The position numbers and the translations under genes were made by a program. A DNA stretch of 64,000 nucleotides from Pseudomonas sp. BGI-2 (lineage in GTDB: Bacteria; Pseudomonadota; Gammaproteobacteria; Pseudomonadales; Pseudomonadaceae): the NCBI RefSeq assembly GCF_004310295.1, contig NZ_SISB01000031.1, positions 19,945 to 83,944 of the forward strand. Direction: 5' to 3'. Within the stretch, counting starts at the first letter, position 1; every line of letters starts with the position of its first letter. The notes beneath the pieces were generated by a model that was not told the origin of the DNA, made no database searches, and saw only the letters and a program-made list of their open reading frames with translations. Shown piece after piece: positions 34,216 through 43,094 of the stretch.

Positions 34216-34428
34216 GGAATATGGGCGCAGAGGGTACGAAACCACGGCCCTTTATAGTCACCGCAAATCGACTTTTCAGAATCGCCCTACAAGCGCTGGT
34301 GAAGATGTCGATTCGTCATGCCGGTGAGCCGGGTGGAATTTTTGGTCGATTGCCAACTTTAGGCCGTATAAACTTGCGCAAAGCGTCGGCCAATAGATGT
34401 CTCGGCGCCACAGATAAGAGAGTGAGTA

Positions 34429-35136
34429 ATGGGCGCACAGTGGAAGGTTAAACACAAAGAAGCGGCATCTAACGCCAAGGGCAAGATCTTCGGCAAACTG
34501 GTAAAAGAAATCACCATTGCTGCGCGCAACGGTGCCGATGTCACGACCAACGCACACCTGCGTCTGGTGGTTGAACAGGCTAAAAAAGCGTCGATGCCCC
34601 GCGAAACCCTCGAACGCGCGATCAAGAAAGGCTCCGGCCAGCTCGGCGAAACCGTGCAATACCATCGCGTGACCTATGAAGGCTTCGCCCCGCATCAGGT
34701 GCCGCTGATCGTTGAATGCGTCACCGACAACATCAACCGCACCGTCGCTGAAATCCGCGTGGCATTTCGCAAGGGCCAATTGGGCGCTTCCGGTTCGGTG
34801 GCGTGGGACTTCAACCATGTGGGCATGATCGAAGCGTCCCCGGACAGCCCTGACGCCGATCCGGAAATGGCCGCGATTGAAGCCGGTGCCCAGGATTTTG
34901 AGCCAGGTGAAGAAGAGGGCACGACCCTGTTCCTGACCGAGCCAGGTGACCTGGACGCCGTTCAGAAAGCACTGCCTGAGCAAGGTTTTACCGTGTTGTC
35001 GGCCAAGTTGGGCTATCAGCCGAAAAACCCGGTGACGGGTTTGAGCGATGAGCAGATGGCTGAAGTCGAGGCGTTCCTGGAAGGCCTCGATAACCATGAT
35101 GATGTGCAGGATATGTTTGTTGGTTTGGCCGGGTAA
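34429..35136 (+). CDS. YebC/PmpR family protein
   Basis: The 235-residue protein is a YebC-family member of the YeeN-like branch: MGAQWKVKHKEAASNAKGKIF at the start, the conserved YEGFAPHQVPLIVECVTDN core and a C-terminal acidic DNHDDVQDMF. The family is described as transcriptional regulators and, more recently, as factors that relieve ribosome stalling at proline stretches. The housekeeping yebC copy next to ruvC is a different gene, so this is a paralogue. It is monocistronic. Confidence 0.9.
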   Translation: MGAQWKVKHKEAASNAKGKIFGKLVKEITIAARNGADVTTNAHLRLVVEQAKKASMPRETLERAIKKGSGQLGETVQYHRVTYEGFAPHQVPLIVECVTDNINRTVAEIRVAFRKGQLGASGSVAWDFNHVGMIEASPDSPDADPEMAAIEAGAQDFEPGEEEGTTLFLTEPGDLDAVQKALPEQGFTVLSAKLGYQPKNPVTGLSDEQMAEVEAFLEGLDNHDDVQDMFVGLAG

Positions 35137-35160
35137 TTTGCTTCTTCAGTGATACCGCCA

Positions 35161-35254
35161 TCGCGAGCAGGCTCGCTCCCACAGTAGGTCTGTGTTGATC
35201 ACAAAATCATGTGTACGACACAAAACCCCTGTAGGAGCGAGCCTGCTCGCGAAT
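35161..35254. repeat. REP pair (family A)
   Basis: TCGCGAGCAGGCTCGCTCCC and its complement in inverted order between the YebC gene and the kinase gene, both of which end here. Confidence 0.9.
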
Positions 35255-35267
35255 GACCGCGAAGCGG

Positions 35268-36572
35268 TCACTGGATATCAAGTAATCCCACAATCTCACT
35301 GAACCCCGGCCGCGCCAGGACATCCGGCTGACAGCAACGCTGTTCCAGTTCCTCCAGCTGCAAGCGCCTTTCATCGCTCAACCCCGAGTCGATCCGCTCC
35401 AGCAATTCCCCCAGCAAAACCCCAAACGCCCGCACTTCGATCCGTTGCAGCGCTCGGCTTTCGAGGCTGTCGCATGTCGCATGAAAAGACGCCGCGCCAA
35501 AGTCCCCCAACAGGCAATCACCGTGCTCGTTCCACAAAATATTGTGGCCATAGAGATCACCGTGGGTGATGCCTTGGCGGTGCAAATGCTCGGCCACCGA
35601 GGCGATGCCGCGAGCTATGCGCAGCGCCACATCGGCACTGAAACGGGTGTCATCGGCATAGACGTCACGGGTACAGGACGCCAGGCTCGGCAGTCCGGCC
35701 AGATTGCGGTAACTCGGGTCGATCAGTTGCATCACCAGCCCGGCCTGCTGTTCGGGATGCCCGACGATCCGGCCTTCTACCCGGATCAGATGGGAGTGAA
35801 TGCCGGCGGAGATGCAGGCGTTCATCTCGTGCAGCGGTGAACCGTCGCTGGTCATTTCGCCTTTGTAGAGTTTGACCGCGACCTGTGTGGCCAGTCGTTC
35901 CCACAGCGCCCGATGAATCACCCCCGAAGCACCTTCGCCCAGTTGTTGCTCCAGACGCAGTTCGGACCACGCAATACTCGTCGTCGCTTCGAGGGCCGCC
36001 GCATCGGCTTCGGTTTCCAGCGGGTTACCGGCGTAAGCCAGCCAGGTCAGGCTCGGCAGGGTCAGCAGCCACTCGGGCAGTTCGATCAGTTGATTGGCTG
36101 CGATGCGGATCAGTTCGAGTCGATGGCAATGGCTCAGGCTCTCGGGCAGGCGCTGCAAGCGATTGCCGGCGAGCATGAGTTTTTGCAGGTGTGAGCATTG
36201 ACCCAACTCAGCGGGCAATTCACTGAGGCTGTTATCGGTCAGGATCAGCCAGCGCAACAGCGGAGGCAGCGCAGCGGCGGGGACCGTTTCAATGGCATTG
36301 GCCTTGAAGCCGATCATTGTCAGCGCGGCGCATTGGCCGAGGCACGCGGGCAGTTCGGTAAACAGGTTGTCCGAGCAAAAAAGCACGCGCAAGCGGGTCA
36401 GGCGATGCAGGTCATCCGGCAGGCTGCTCAAGGCGTTGCCGCTGAGGTTGAGCACTTCCAGCGAGTCCGCCAGGTCGAAGATTTCTCGCGGAAATTCGGT
36501 CAGGCCGCAGGCCAGGTCCAGTCGGGTGATGCCTGTCAGTTGACCGGCGCGCAGTTGGGCGAGGGTATCCAT
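35268..36572 (-). CDS. Leucine-rich-repeat protein kinase
   Basis: The 434-residue protein joins an N-terminal LRR domain of about seven repeats (LEVLNLSGNALSSLP, LRWLILTDNSLSELP, LQKLMLAGNRLQRLP, about residues 15-185) to a Hanks-type kinase domain. The kinase motifs are intact: glycine loop LGEGASGVIHRA, Lys in QVAVKLYKG, catalytic loop HGDLYGHNIL and metal-binding DFG in LLGDFGAAS. No membrane helix is seen, so it is probably cytoplasmic. The start at 36572 begins directly at the LRR cap; a frame upstream lacks support. Substrates are unknown. Confidence 0.86.
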   Translation of the reverse strand: MDTLAQLRAGQLTGITRLDLACGLTEFPREIFDLADSLEVLNLSGNALSSLPDDLHRLTRLRVLFCSDNLFTELPACLGQCAALTMIGFKANAIETVPAAALPPLLRWLILTDNSLSELPAELGQCSHLQKLMLAGNRLQRLPESLSHCHRLELIRIAANQLIELPEWLLTLPSLTWLAYAGNPLETEADAAALEATTSIAWSELRLEQQLGEGASGVIHRALWERLATQVAVKLYKGEMTSDGSPLHEMNACISAGIHSHLIRVEGRIVGHPEQQAGLVMQLIDPSYRNLAGLPSLASCTRDVYADDTRFSADVALRIARGIASVAEHLHRQGITHGDLYGHNILWNEHGDCLLGDFGAASFHATCDSLESRALQRIEVRAFGVLLGELLERIDSGLSDERRLQLEELEQRCCQPDVLARPGFSEIVGLLDIQ

Positions 36573-36689
36573 GGACGGGTTCGCTATTGATCGAGAGGAG
36601 GGCGCGGGGGCCTGGAAATGGACGACATGATAACGGCAAAGGTGTGTCGCCTGTGAGGCCGCCATCGCGCCCTGAGCCTTTCCGTCAAC

Positions 36690-37440
36690 GCGGTTTTGCT
36701 GTGTCCAGCTCGCTGGTCAACGGTGAGCCGTGCCGGAGCAAGGCCTGTAAATAAACCTTTTCGTCGTACACGGTACTGGTCTTCCAGCACCGAGCAACGT
36801 CAGTTGCTTGTCCTGATCGTACAAAACGTCGATCAAATTGATGAAGCGCTGCTGCGCCGCCGTCGAGCAATCGGCAAGGTCAGGCAGCTCGTCGATGATC
36901 CAGTGATCGAATCGTCGGCACAGCTCCAGGTAATCCATGACCGCCGTGGGGTGTTCGCACAGATCGCCAAAGGTAAAACCGATGGTGCGTTCTTCACAGC
37001 GTCGCGCTTGAAGGTGACGTGCGCCGACCGGCAGTTGCAGGGGCGGTGCGCCGCGTTCGGGCAGGTCCAGCGCCTGACGTTGCGCCACGGTGCCCGGCCA
37101 GACGTAGCGGCCATGGGTAAACACCTGCTGCGCGTGCGTCCTCATCTGGCTGCGGTAGTCATGGGGTCCGCCGACCTCCATGGACCTGCATGCGCGCATG
37201 GATCAAGTCGATCACCGGTTTGAATCGCGCATGATAGAGCGGGTTGGGCAATAGACCTTCCGGCGGATAATTGGACGTCACCAGCAGCAGAATGCCCCGT
37301 TGGAACAACGCCTTGAACAGCCCCGTAATCGTCAGGCAGGCTTCCCCGAGCTGCGGCGGCGTAGTGTAACCAAAGGGTTTACCTTCCAGTGATGTCGACC
37401 CTATCTCGACAGGACTCTGCAGTTTGTAGAGATTTTTAGG
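36690..37440 (-). pseudogene. Broken ZapE/AFG1-type ATPase gene
   Basis: Two frames together encode the C-terminal two thirds of a ZapE/AFG1 ATPase. One (about 37445-37190) reads KPFGYTTPPQLGEACLTI then ALFQRGILLLVTSNYPPEGL and LYHARFKPVIDLI; it runs into a stop after a shift near 37180. The second frame continues MEVGGPHDYRSQM, TIGFTFGDLCEHPTAVMDYL and QRFINLIDVLYDQDKQLTLL, then degenerates near 36780. The Walker A and B parts are absent and a stop precedes the first fragment. ZapE normally acts at the division site on FtsZ; this copy cannot. Confidence 0.8.
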
Positions 37441-37576
37441 CCGTTATCAGTTTTTTTTAGCCAAATCCCGGTAAAAAAAAACCGTTGCAGGGATGCATCG
37501 ACGATGAGCGGCTGGCGAAATTCCGGTGCGTAGCTACCCTGATGCCTAGTCGCCACCACACGCAAGGAATGGGGCC

Positions 37577-38101
37577 GTGAATGGAATGATGGTATTGGCA
37601 GTCACAGGTGTGACGCTCAGCGCGCAGGTATTGGCAGCAGAACTTCAGGTTGACGTACGCGTCGACGTACAGCGCGGCTGTCAGTTGGTCGGGCAACAAC
37701 GTCAGGCAGGGATCGAGCAACTGGGCGTGCTCGACTTCGGCAGTACCGCGCGGCTGGATGACCCGGCCGGACCGCTGGGCGCGGCGCTGATGAATGAGCG
37801 ACTGCCAAGGCTCGAATGCAACCCCGACACCCCTTATCAATTACGCGTTGACGGCGGCCAACACGGTGGCGTCGGTGAAGTGCGTTACATGGCGGGTTCC
37901 GCCGGCAGCAAGCCCATCCCTTATCGGCTTTACCAGGACCCGGCGCGGCTGATCCCGCTGGCGGTGAATGTGCCGGTGAGTGGCCGTGTACCGGATTCCG
38001 GTTCAGTGGATTTGCCCCTGTATGCGCGTATCGAACGGCTGGCGGAGATTCCCCGTGTCAGCCGCTATTCAGATGTGCTGAAAGTGACGGTCACCTGGTA
38101 G
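37577..38101 (+). CDS. Spore coat U (SCPU) domain pilin subunit 1
   Basis: A 174-residue secreted subunit with signal peptide (cleaved after VLAA, about residue 21) and one SCPU domain. The paired cysteines (RGCQLVG, RLECNPDTPYQL) and the C-terminal donor-strand-like RYSDVLKVTVTW fit CsuA/B-, CsuA- or CupE-type pilins. It opens a seven-gene operon of an archaic (sigma) chaperone-usher pilus. Which of the subunits is the major pilin cannot be decided without expression data. Confidence 0.83.
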   Translation: MNGMMVLAVTGVTLSAQVLAAELQVDVRVDVQRGCQLVGQQRQAGIEQLGVLDFGSTARLDDPAGPLGAALMNERLPRLECNPDTPYQLRVDGGQHGGVGEVRYMAGSAGSKPIPYRLYQDPARLIPLAVNVPVSGRVPDSGSVDLPLYARIERLAEIPRVSRYSDVLKVTVTW

Positions 38102-38122
38102 CGAGGAGTGGGGGTTGGCGCC

Positions 38123-38656
38123 ATGACAAGCAGGCACTGGAGGGTTATCGCCGTGAGCACACTGGTTCTGCTGGCCGACGACGCGCAAGCCGCGGTCAGC
38201 GGGCAGATACAAGCGCGGCTGACCATTACCTCCGGTTGTGAAGTCACCAATGATGCCGCCCCTGACACTCTGGCCAGCGATTTCGGCACGCTTGATTTCG
38301 GCCAGCAAGGCCCGACCTGGAATCGCCCGATCAACGCCAGCCTCGGCGACGGCGGTAACGGCAGGCTGAACGTCGTCTGCAACCCTTCGGTCACCGGGTT
38401 CACCGTCACCATCGATGGCGGTGCCCATGGCGACGGCACGACCCGACGCCTGAGCAACGGCAGCCAGACCATCCCTTATCAATTGTTCCTCGACGCTTCC
38501 GCAAATCAGCGCTACAGCATCGGTCAACAACACAATTTCGCTGTCACCAGCGGGGCCCAGATACCGATCCCGGTATTTGGCTCGGTGGTGGCGAATACCC
38601 GTGCGTTACCGCGCGGTGTCTATACCGACACCCTGACGGTGACGCTGGATTGGTAA
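38123..38656 (+). CDS. SCPU domain pilin subunit 2
   Basis: About 177 residues with a signal peptide ending near DDAQAAVSG. The SCPU domain shows LTITSGCEVTND, LDFGQQGPTW, LNVVCNPSVTGFTVTIDGG and a final GVYTDTLTVTLDW strand. It begins 21 bases after subunit 1. A GTG at 38108 in frame is an alternative start. Sequence around the second Cys and GG motif is close to subunit 1, so the two arose by duplication. Confidence 0.83.
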   Translation: MTSRHWRVIAVSTLVLLADDAQAAVSGQIQARLTITSGCEVTNDAAPDTLASDFGTLDFGQQGPTWNRPINASLGDGGNGRLNVVCNPSVTGFTVTIDGGAHGDGTTRRLSNGSQTIPYQLFLDASANQRYSIGQQHNFAVTSGAQIPIPVFGSVVANTRALPRGVYTDTLTVTLDW

Positions 38657-38675
38657 CCCGTAGAGGACGGACACC

Positions 38676-39212
38676 ATGCACATGCTTGCATCAAGGATAG
38701 GTTTGTCACTGCTTGGCCTGACGCTGGCGTCCAGTGCCCATGCCGCCACCACGGTCACCGGCCAGATAACGTCCAGTCTGATTCTGATCAGCAGCTGTCA
38801 AGTCAACGGAGCCGGCGGTTCCAGCAGCCTGAACTTCGGTGCGTTGAATTTCGGCACCGAAAACAGCCTGTTCACCACCGCCAATGCGCAAGTGCTGGGT
38901 GGTGGTGGCGGGGCGTTGGCGATTCTGTGTTCCAGCGGCACCACGCCGGCCGTGAAGGTCCGGGCGGGTGCCCATGACGGCTTGTCTTCCGGCGGCACCC
39001 GAGCCCTGGCAGATGGCAGCGGCAACTATGTGCCGTATGACCTGTACACCGACGTCGGGCATTCGCAGATTCTGGCCATCGACGGGGTGATCAACCTCAC
39101 AACCAGCACCGGTGTGGCGCAAACCGTGAACCTCTACGGTAAAGCCGTGGGCAAGGCCGGGCTACCGGCCGGCACCTACACCGACACCGTTGCCGTCGAA
39201 CTGACGTTCTAG
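38676..39212 (+). CDS. SCPU domain pilin subunit 3
   Basis: A 178-residue subunit with signal peptide ending SSAHA. The SCPU domain has SSCQVNGAGG, LNFGTENSLF, ALAILCSSGTTPAVKVRAG and ends GTYTDTVAVELTF. It starts 19 bases after the previous stop with a GAGGA ribosome site. Glycine and serine content is higher than in the others, as in major archaic pilins. Confidence 0.83.
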   Translation: MHMLASRIGLSLLGLTLASSAHAATTVTGQITSSLILISSCQVNGAGGSSSLNFGALNFGTENSLFTTANAQVLGGGGGALAILCSSGTTPAVKVRAGAHDGLSSGGTRALADGSGNYVPYDLYTDVGHSQILAIDGVINLTTSTGVAQTVNLYGKAVGKAGLPAGTYTDTVAVELTF

Positions 39213-39216
39213 AACG

Positions 39217-39720
39217 ATGACACAAAAGCACGGCTATGCGGCGCTGTTCCTGCTGTGTGCGGGGTGCGTGCCGTTGCCGCTGGCGGCGGTGACCAGCCAG
39301 AGTTTTCAGGTCAGCGCCACGGTCACCGCCGGGTGCCTGGTGGTGGGCGGTGTATCGAATTACGGCAGCCTCAACTTCGGCAGCCAGTCAGCCTTGGCCA
39401 CCAGTACGGTGCAAGTGGCGTTGAGCGCCGGTGTGCAGTTGCAATGCACACCGGGGGTGACGATGAACATGAGTGTCGATGGCGGCCAGTACAACAGCAG
39501 CGGGCGGCATATGCAGCTCACGACCGGCAGTAACCGCGTGGCGTACCAGCTGTTTCGTGATGCGGCGTTCAGCCAGAGCCTGGGGATCGGCCAGAGTGTC
39601 GCCGTGGCCTACACCGATGCCAATAACATCAGCCTGCCAATTTATGGACGGGTGCAATTACCGGGCGATCAGCCTGGGGGGACGTACAGCGATGTGCTGC
39701 AAGTGCAGCTGTCGTGGTAA
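39217..39720 (+). CDS. SCPU domain pilin subunit 4
   Basis: A 167-residue subunit: signal peptide with cleavage after PLAAV, then VTAGCLVVGG, LNFGSQSALA, LQCTPGVTMNMSVDGGQYN and the last strand GGTYSDVLQVQLSW. It begins four bases after subunit 3, implying coupled translation. Acinetobacter Csu and P. aeruginosa CupE loci have three such subunits before the chaperone; here there are four. Confidence 0.83.
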   Translation: MTQKHGYAALFLLCAGCVPLPLAAVTSQSFQVSATVTAGCLVVGGVSNYGSLNFGSQSALATSTVQVALSAGVQLQCTPGVTMNMSVDGGQYNSSGRHMQLTTGSNRVAYQLFRDAAFSQSLGIGQSVAVAYTDANNISLPIYGRVQLPGDQPGGTYSDVLQVQLSW

Positions 39721-39748
39721 TGCGTCGTTTTGAATAGGGAGCAGGCTT

Positions 39749-40537
39749 ATGAGTTCACCTTCGCTGCGGCATTCGATCATGCGTTGTGCGGTGTTGGCGA
39801 TGGTGTTACTGGGGGCGAACAAGGTGCAGGCCGCCAGTTCGGTGCTGATCTGGCCGATCGACCCGGTGCTGGAGGCCGATCAACAGGCCAGCGCCCTGTG
39901 GCTGGAAAACCGTGGCAGTGAGACCGCCAACTTGCAGATCCGGGTGTTCGCCTGGAGCCAGAGTGGCTTCAACGATCAGTATCAGAATCAGCGCGATGTA
40001 ATCGGCAGCCCACCGGTGGCGAAGATTGAACCCGGTCAGAAACAACTCGTGCGCCTGACCCGCACCCGGGAGATTCCACCGGGGCAGGAACTAACTTACC
40101 GCATCATCATCGATGAAATTCCCTCGGCTAAAACCCCCGCTTCCGAAGACGGCAAGACCGCTGCGGCGATTCGTTTTCAGATGCGTTATTCGGTGCCGTT
40201 GTTCGCTTATGGCGCCGGGCTTTGGAGCAAGGAAGACACCACCCGCCAACGTGATCCCAAAGGCGTCGGCTTGCCGGATCTGAGTTGGCGCACGGTGGCG
40301 GTGGACGGTCGGCCCTATGTCGAAGTGCGTAACCAGGGCGCGGTGCATGCAAGGCTGACCGATGTGGCGCTCAAGCAAGGCAGCCAGACCCAGCCGCTGG
40401 TGGAAGGCCTGTTGGGTTACGTGCTGCCTGGCGCAATCATGCGCTGGCCGGCACCGGGACCGATGGCCGCCAATCCGGCGTTGCAGGTACGGGTCAACGG
40501 CGCGCCGCAGGTTCAGAGCATTATCCCAACACGTTAA
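39749..40537 (+). CDS. Periplasmic pilus chaperone (PapD-like, CsuC/CupE4 type)
   Basis: The 262-residue protein has a signal peptide and two Ig-like domains of the PapD fold. IDPVLEADQQASALWLENRG, the LVRLTR strand, and the conserved EIPPGQELTYRIIIDEIP region carry the residues that anchor subunit C-termini. It caps subunits in the periplasm and hands them to the usher. It follows the fourth subunit in the same operon and precedes the usher across a repeat element. Confidence 0.88.
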   Translation: MSSPSLRHSIMRCAVLAMVLLGANKVQAASSVLIWPIDPVLEADQQASALWLENRGSETANLQIRVFAWSQSGFNDQYQNQRDVIGSPPVAKIEPGQKQLVRLTRTREIPPGQELTYRIIIDEIPSAKTPASEDGKTAAAIRFQMRYSVPLFAYGAGLWSKEDTTRQRDPKGVGLPDLSWRTVAVDGRPYVEVRNQGAVHARLTDVALKQGSQTQPLVEGLLGYVLPGAIMRWPAPGPMAANPALQVRVNGAPQVQSIIPTR

Positions 40538-40549
40538 TCACATCCCCTG

Positions 40550-40680
40550 TAGCAGCTGCCGAAGGCTGCGTTCGGCTGCGGAGCAGTCGCCAAATCAGGC
40601 ACCGCAGTCATTCAGGTAAATCGTAGAGACCGTTTTGCGACTGCTTCGCAGCCGAACGCAGGCTTCGCCAGCGGCTACAG
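40550..40680. repeat. REP family B element inside the pilus operon
   Basis: CCTGTAGCAGCTGCCGAAGG at the left is mirrored by GCGGCTACAGGG at the right with inner GGCTGCGGAGCAGTCG / GCGACTGCTTCGCAGC arms. It separates chaperone and usher by about 150 bases within one transcription unit. Confidence 0.87.
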
Positions 40681-40736
40681 GGATTGTGTGAGTTGTGACA
40701 AAGAGGAATCTGTCCATAGACGGACCAAATGCGCGA

Positions 40737-43094
40737 ATGAGCCAAGGCCTGGCTCGCAGTTTACAGCGGCCGTTGTGGGCAGTGAGCTGCGCGTACTGGC
40801 TGGTGTTCGCCCCTCAAACAGGGGCCGGTGATCTGCCGCCACCGCCCAGCGGCATGGAGGCTGTGGCCGATGCACAGTTGTTTCTGGAATTGGTGGTCAA
40901 TCAAATGAATACCGGACGAGTCGTGGCGGTGGAGCAGAGGCGCGGACGGTTCTTTCTACCGGCCAGCGCATTACACGACACCGGCATCAAGCTGCCTGAA
41001 AACACCGGCACCGAAGTCGACCTCGACAGCGTCCCGGGCCTGCACAGCGAGTACGACAGTGGCGCTCAACGATTGCTGCTGGAGGTGCCACCGGACTGGC
41101 TGCCGGAGCAGTTCGTCGGCAACCGCCAAGCCTATCCGCGAACCCCGGCCCTGAGCAGTTTCGGTGCCTTGCTCAACTACGACCTGTACCTCAACGACAC
41201 CGATGACGCCGGCACTTACCTCGCGGCATGGAACGAAGTGCGGCTGTTCGACAGCTGGGGCACGCTGTCCAACACCGGGCAATACCGCCGCACATTGTCG
41301 GGGGAGGCGGTGAGTACGCTGAGTAATGGTTACCTGCGCTACGACACCACCTGGCGTTATTCCGATGACGAGCGATTGCTGACTTATGAGGCCGGCGACC
41401 TGGTCAGCGGCGCGCTACCGTGGAGCAGCTCGGTGCGCCTGGGCGGGGTGCAAGTGTCCCGTGACTTCGGCGTGCGCCCGGACCTGGTGACCTACCCCTT
41501 GCCGCAGTTTGCCGGCGAAGCGGCCGTGCCGTCCTCGGTGGACCTGTTCATCAACGGCTACAAATCCAGCAGCGCCGAGCTGCAACCCGGTCCTTACACA
41601 CTGACCAACATCCCGTTCATCAACGGCGCCGGAGAAGCGGTCGTGGTCACGACGGATGCGCTGGGCCGACAGGTCTCGACCACGGTGCCGTTCTACGTCA
41701 CCAGCAGCTTGCTGCAAAAAGGCTTGAGTGATTTTTCTGTCGCCGCCGGCACCTTGCGCCGAGACTACGGCCTCCGCGATTTCAGCTACGGCCCCGGTGT
41801 CACGTCCGGCAGCCTGCGTTACGGTTTGAGTGATAACTTCACTCTGGAAAGCCATGCCGAAGCGTCGGATTCCCTGAGTCTCGGCGGCATGGGCGGCAAC
41901 CTGCGACTGGGCAATTTCGGGGTGCTCAACACCGCGCTCAGCCAAAGCCGTTTCGAAGGCGAAAACGGTCAGCAATTGAGCCTCGGCTATCAGTACAGCA
42001 GCCAGCGCTACAGCTTTTCCTGGCAACGCCTGCAACGTCGCGATCAGTACGCCGACCTGACCGTGGTCGACAGCCCTTACACCACCCTGAGCACACGCAG
42101 CGAACAGGCGACCCTGAGCCTCAACCTCGACACGTGGGGCAGCCTCGGCGTCGGTTATTTCGACGTGCGTGCGGCGGATGATTCGCGCACCCGGTTGCTC
42201 AACCTGACCTGGAGCAAACCCTTGTGGCGCAACACCAGTTTCTACTTATCGGCCAACCGCGAAATCGGTGACAGCAACTGGGCGGTGCAGGCGCAACTGG
42301 TGATCCCGTTCGATCTGCGCGGCAGTCTGGCCATCAGCAGCGAACGCAGCAAGACCGGGCAAAACCAGCAGCGGGTCAACTACAGCCGCGCGGTGCCCAC
42401 CGAAGGCGGGGTGGGCTTCAACCTCGGTTACGCCCATGGCGATGGCCCGGATTATCGTCAGGCTGACCTGACCTGGCGCCTGCAATCGGTGCAGTTGCAG
42501 GCGGGTGTCTATGGCAACAGCGACGCCGAAACCCGTTGGGCCGATGCCAGTGGCTCGTTGGTCTGGATGGACCGTCAGGTATTCGCGGCCAACCGGATCG
42601 ACGATGCTTTTGTGGTGGTCAGCACCGAGGGTTACGCGGACATTCCCGTGCGCTACGAAAACCAGCAGGTGGGTCAGACGGATCGCAACGGCCACTTGCT
42701 GGTGCCCTGGAGCAGCGCCTATTACCGTGGCAAATACGAAATCGATCCGCTGAATCTGCCGGCTAACGTGCGCAGCCACAATGTCGAGCAGCGGATCGCG
42801 GTACGCCGGGGCAGCGGTTATCTGCTGGAGTTTCCGTTAACCAAGGTGATCGCTGCGAGCATCGTGCTGGTGGATGCACAGCAACGGGAATTGCCCTTGG
42901 GCAGCAACGTTGTGCACGAGCAGAGCGGCGCACAAACCGTGGTCGGCTGGGACGGTCTGGTGTACCTGGAAAACCTTCAAAAGCACAACAGCTTGCGGGT
43001 GACACTGGCGGATGGAAAGAGCTGCCAGGTGCAGTTCGCCGTGGACTCGAATCAGGATCAGGTCCCGCTGATCGGGCCGTTGGTGTGCCAATGA
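40737..43094 (+). CDS. Outer membrane pilus usher (CsuD/CupE5 type)
   Basis: The protein (785 residues from this start) is an archaic fimbrial usher: signal peptide to about residue 33, N-terminal chaperone-binding domain, a 24-strand barrel with the plug region FINGYKSSSAELQPGPYTLTN read in parts as DLFINGYKSS and GPYTLTNIPF, and C-terminal domains ending SNQDQVPLIGPLVCQ. It exports and assembles pilus subunits. A GTG at 40695 in frame is an alternative start. Its stop overlaps the next start as ATGA. Confidence 0.9.
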   Translation: MSQGLARSLQRPLWAVSCAYWLVFAPQTGAGDLPPPPSGMEAVADAQLFLELVVNQMNTGRVVAVEQRRGRFFLPASALHDTGIKLPENTGTEVDLDSVPGLHSEYDSGAQRLLLEVPPDWLPEQFVGNRQAYPRTPALSSFGALLNYDLYLNDTDDAGTYLAAWNEVRLFDSWGTLSNTGQYRRTLSGEAVSTLSNGYLRYDTTWRYSDDERLLTYEAGDLVSGALPWSSSVRLGGVQVSRDFGVRPDLVTYPLPQFAGEAAVPSSVDLFINGYKSSSAELQPGPYTLTNIPFINGAGEAVVVTTDALGRQVSTTVPFYVTSSLLQKGLSDFSVAAGTLRRDYGLRDFSYGPGVTSGSLRYGLSDNFTLESHAEASDSLSLGGMGGNLRLGNFGVLNTALSQSRFEGENGQQLSLGYQYSSQRYSFSWQRLQRRDQYADLTVVDSPYTTLSTRSEQATLSLNLDTWGSLGVGYFDVRAADDSRTRLLNLTWSKPLWRNTSFYLSANREIGDSNWAVQAQLVIPFDLRGSLAISSERSKTGQNQQRVNYSRAVPTEGGVGFNLGYAHGDGPDYRQADLTWRLQSVQLQAGVYGNSDAETRWADASGSLVWMDRQVFAANRIDDAFVVVSTEGYADIPVRYENQQVGQTDRNGHLLVPWSSAYYRGKYEIDPLNLPANVRSHNVEQRIAVRRGSGYLLEFPLTKVIAASIVLVDAQQRELPLGSNVVHEQSGAQTVVGWDGLVYLENLQKHNSLRVTLADGKSCQVQFAVDSNQDQVPLIGPLVCQ

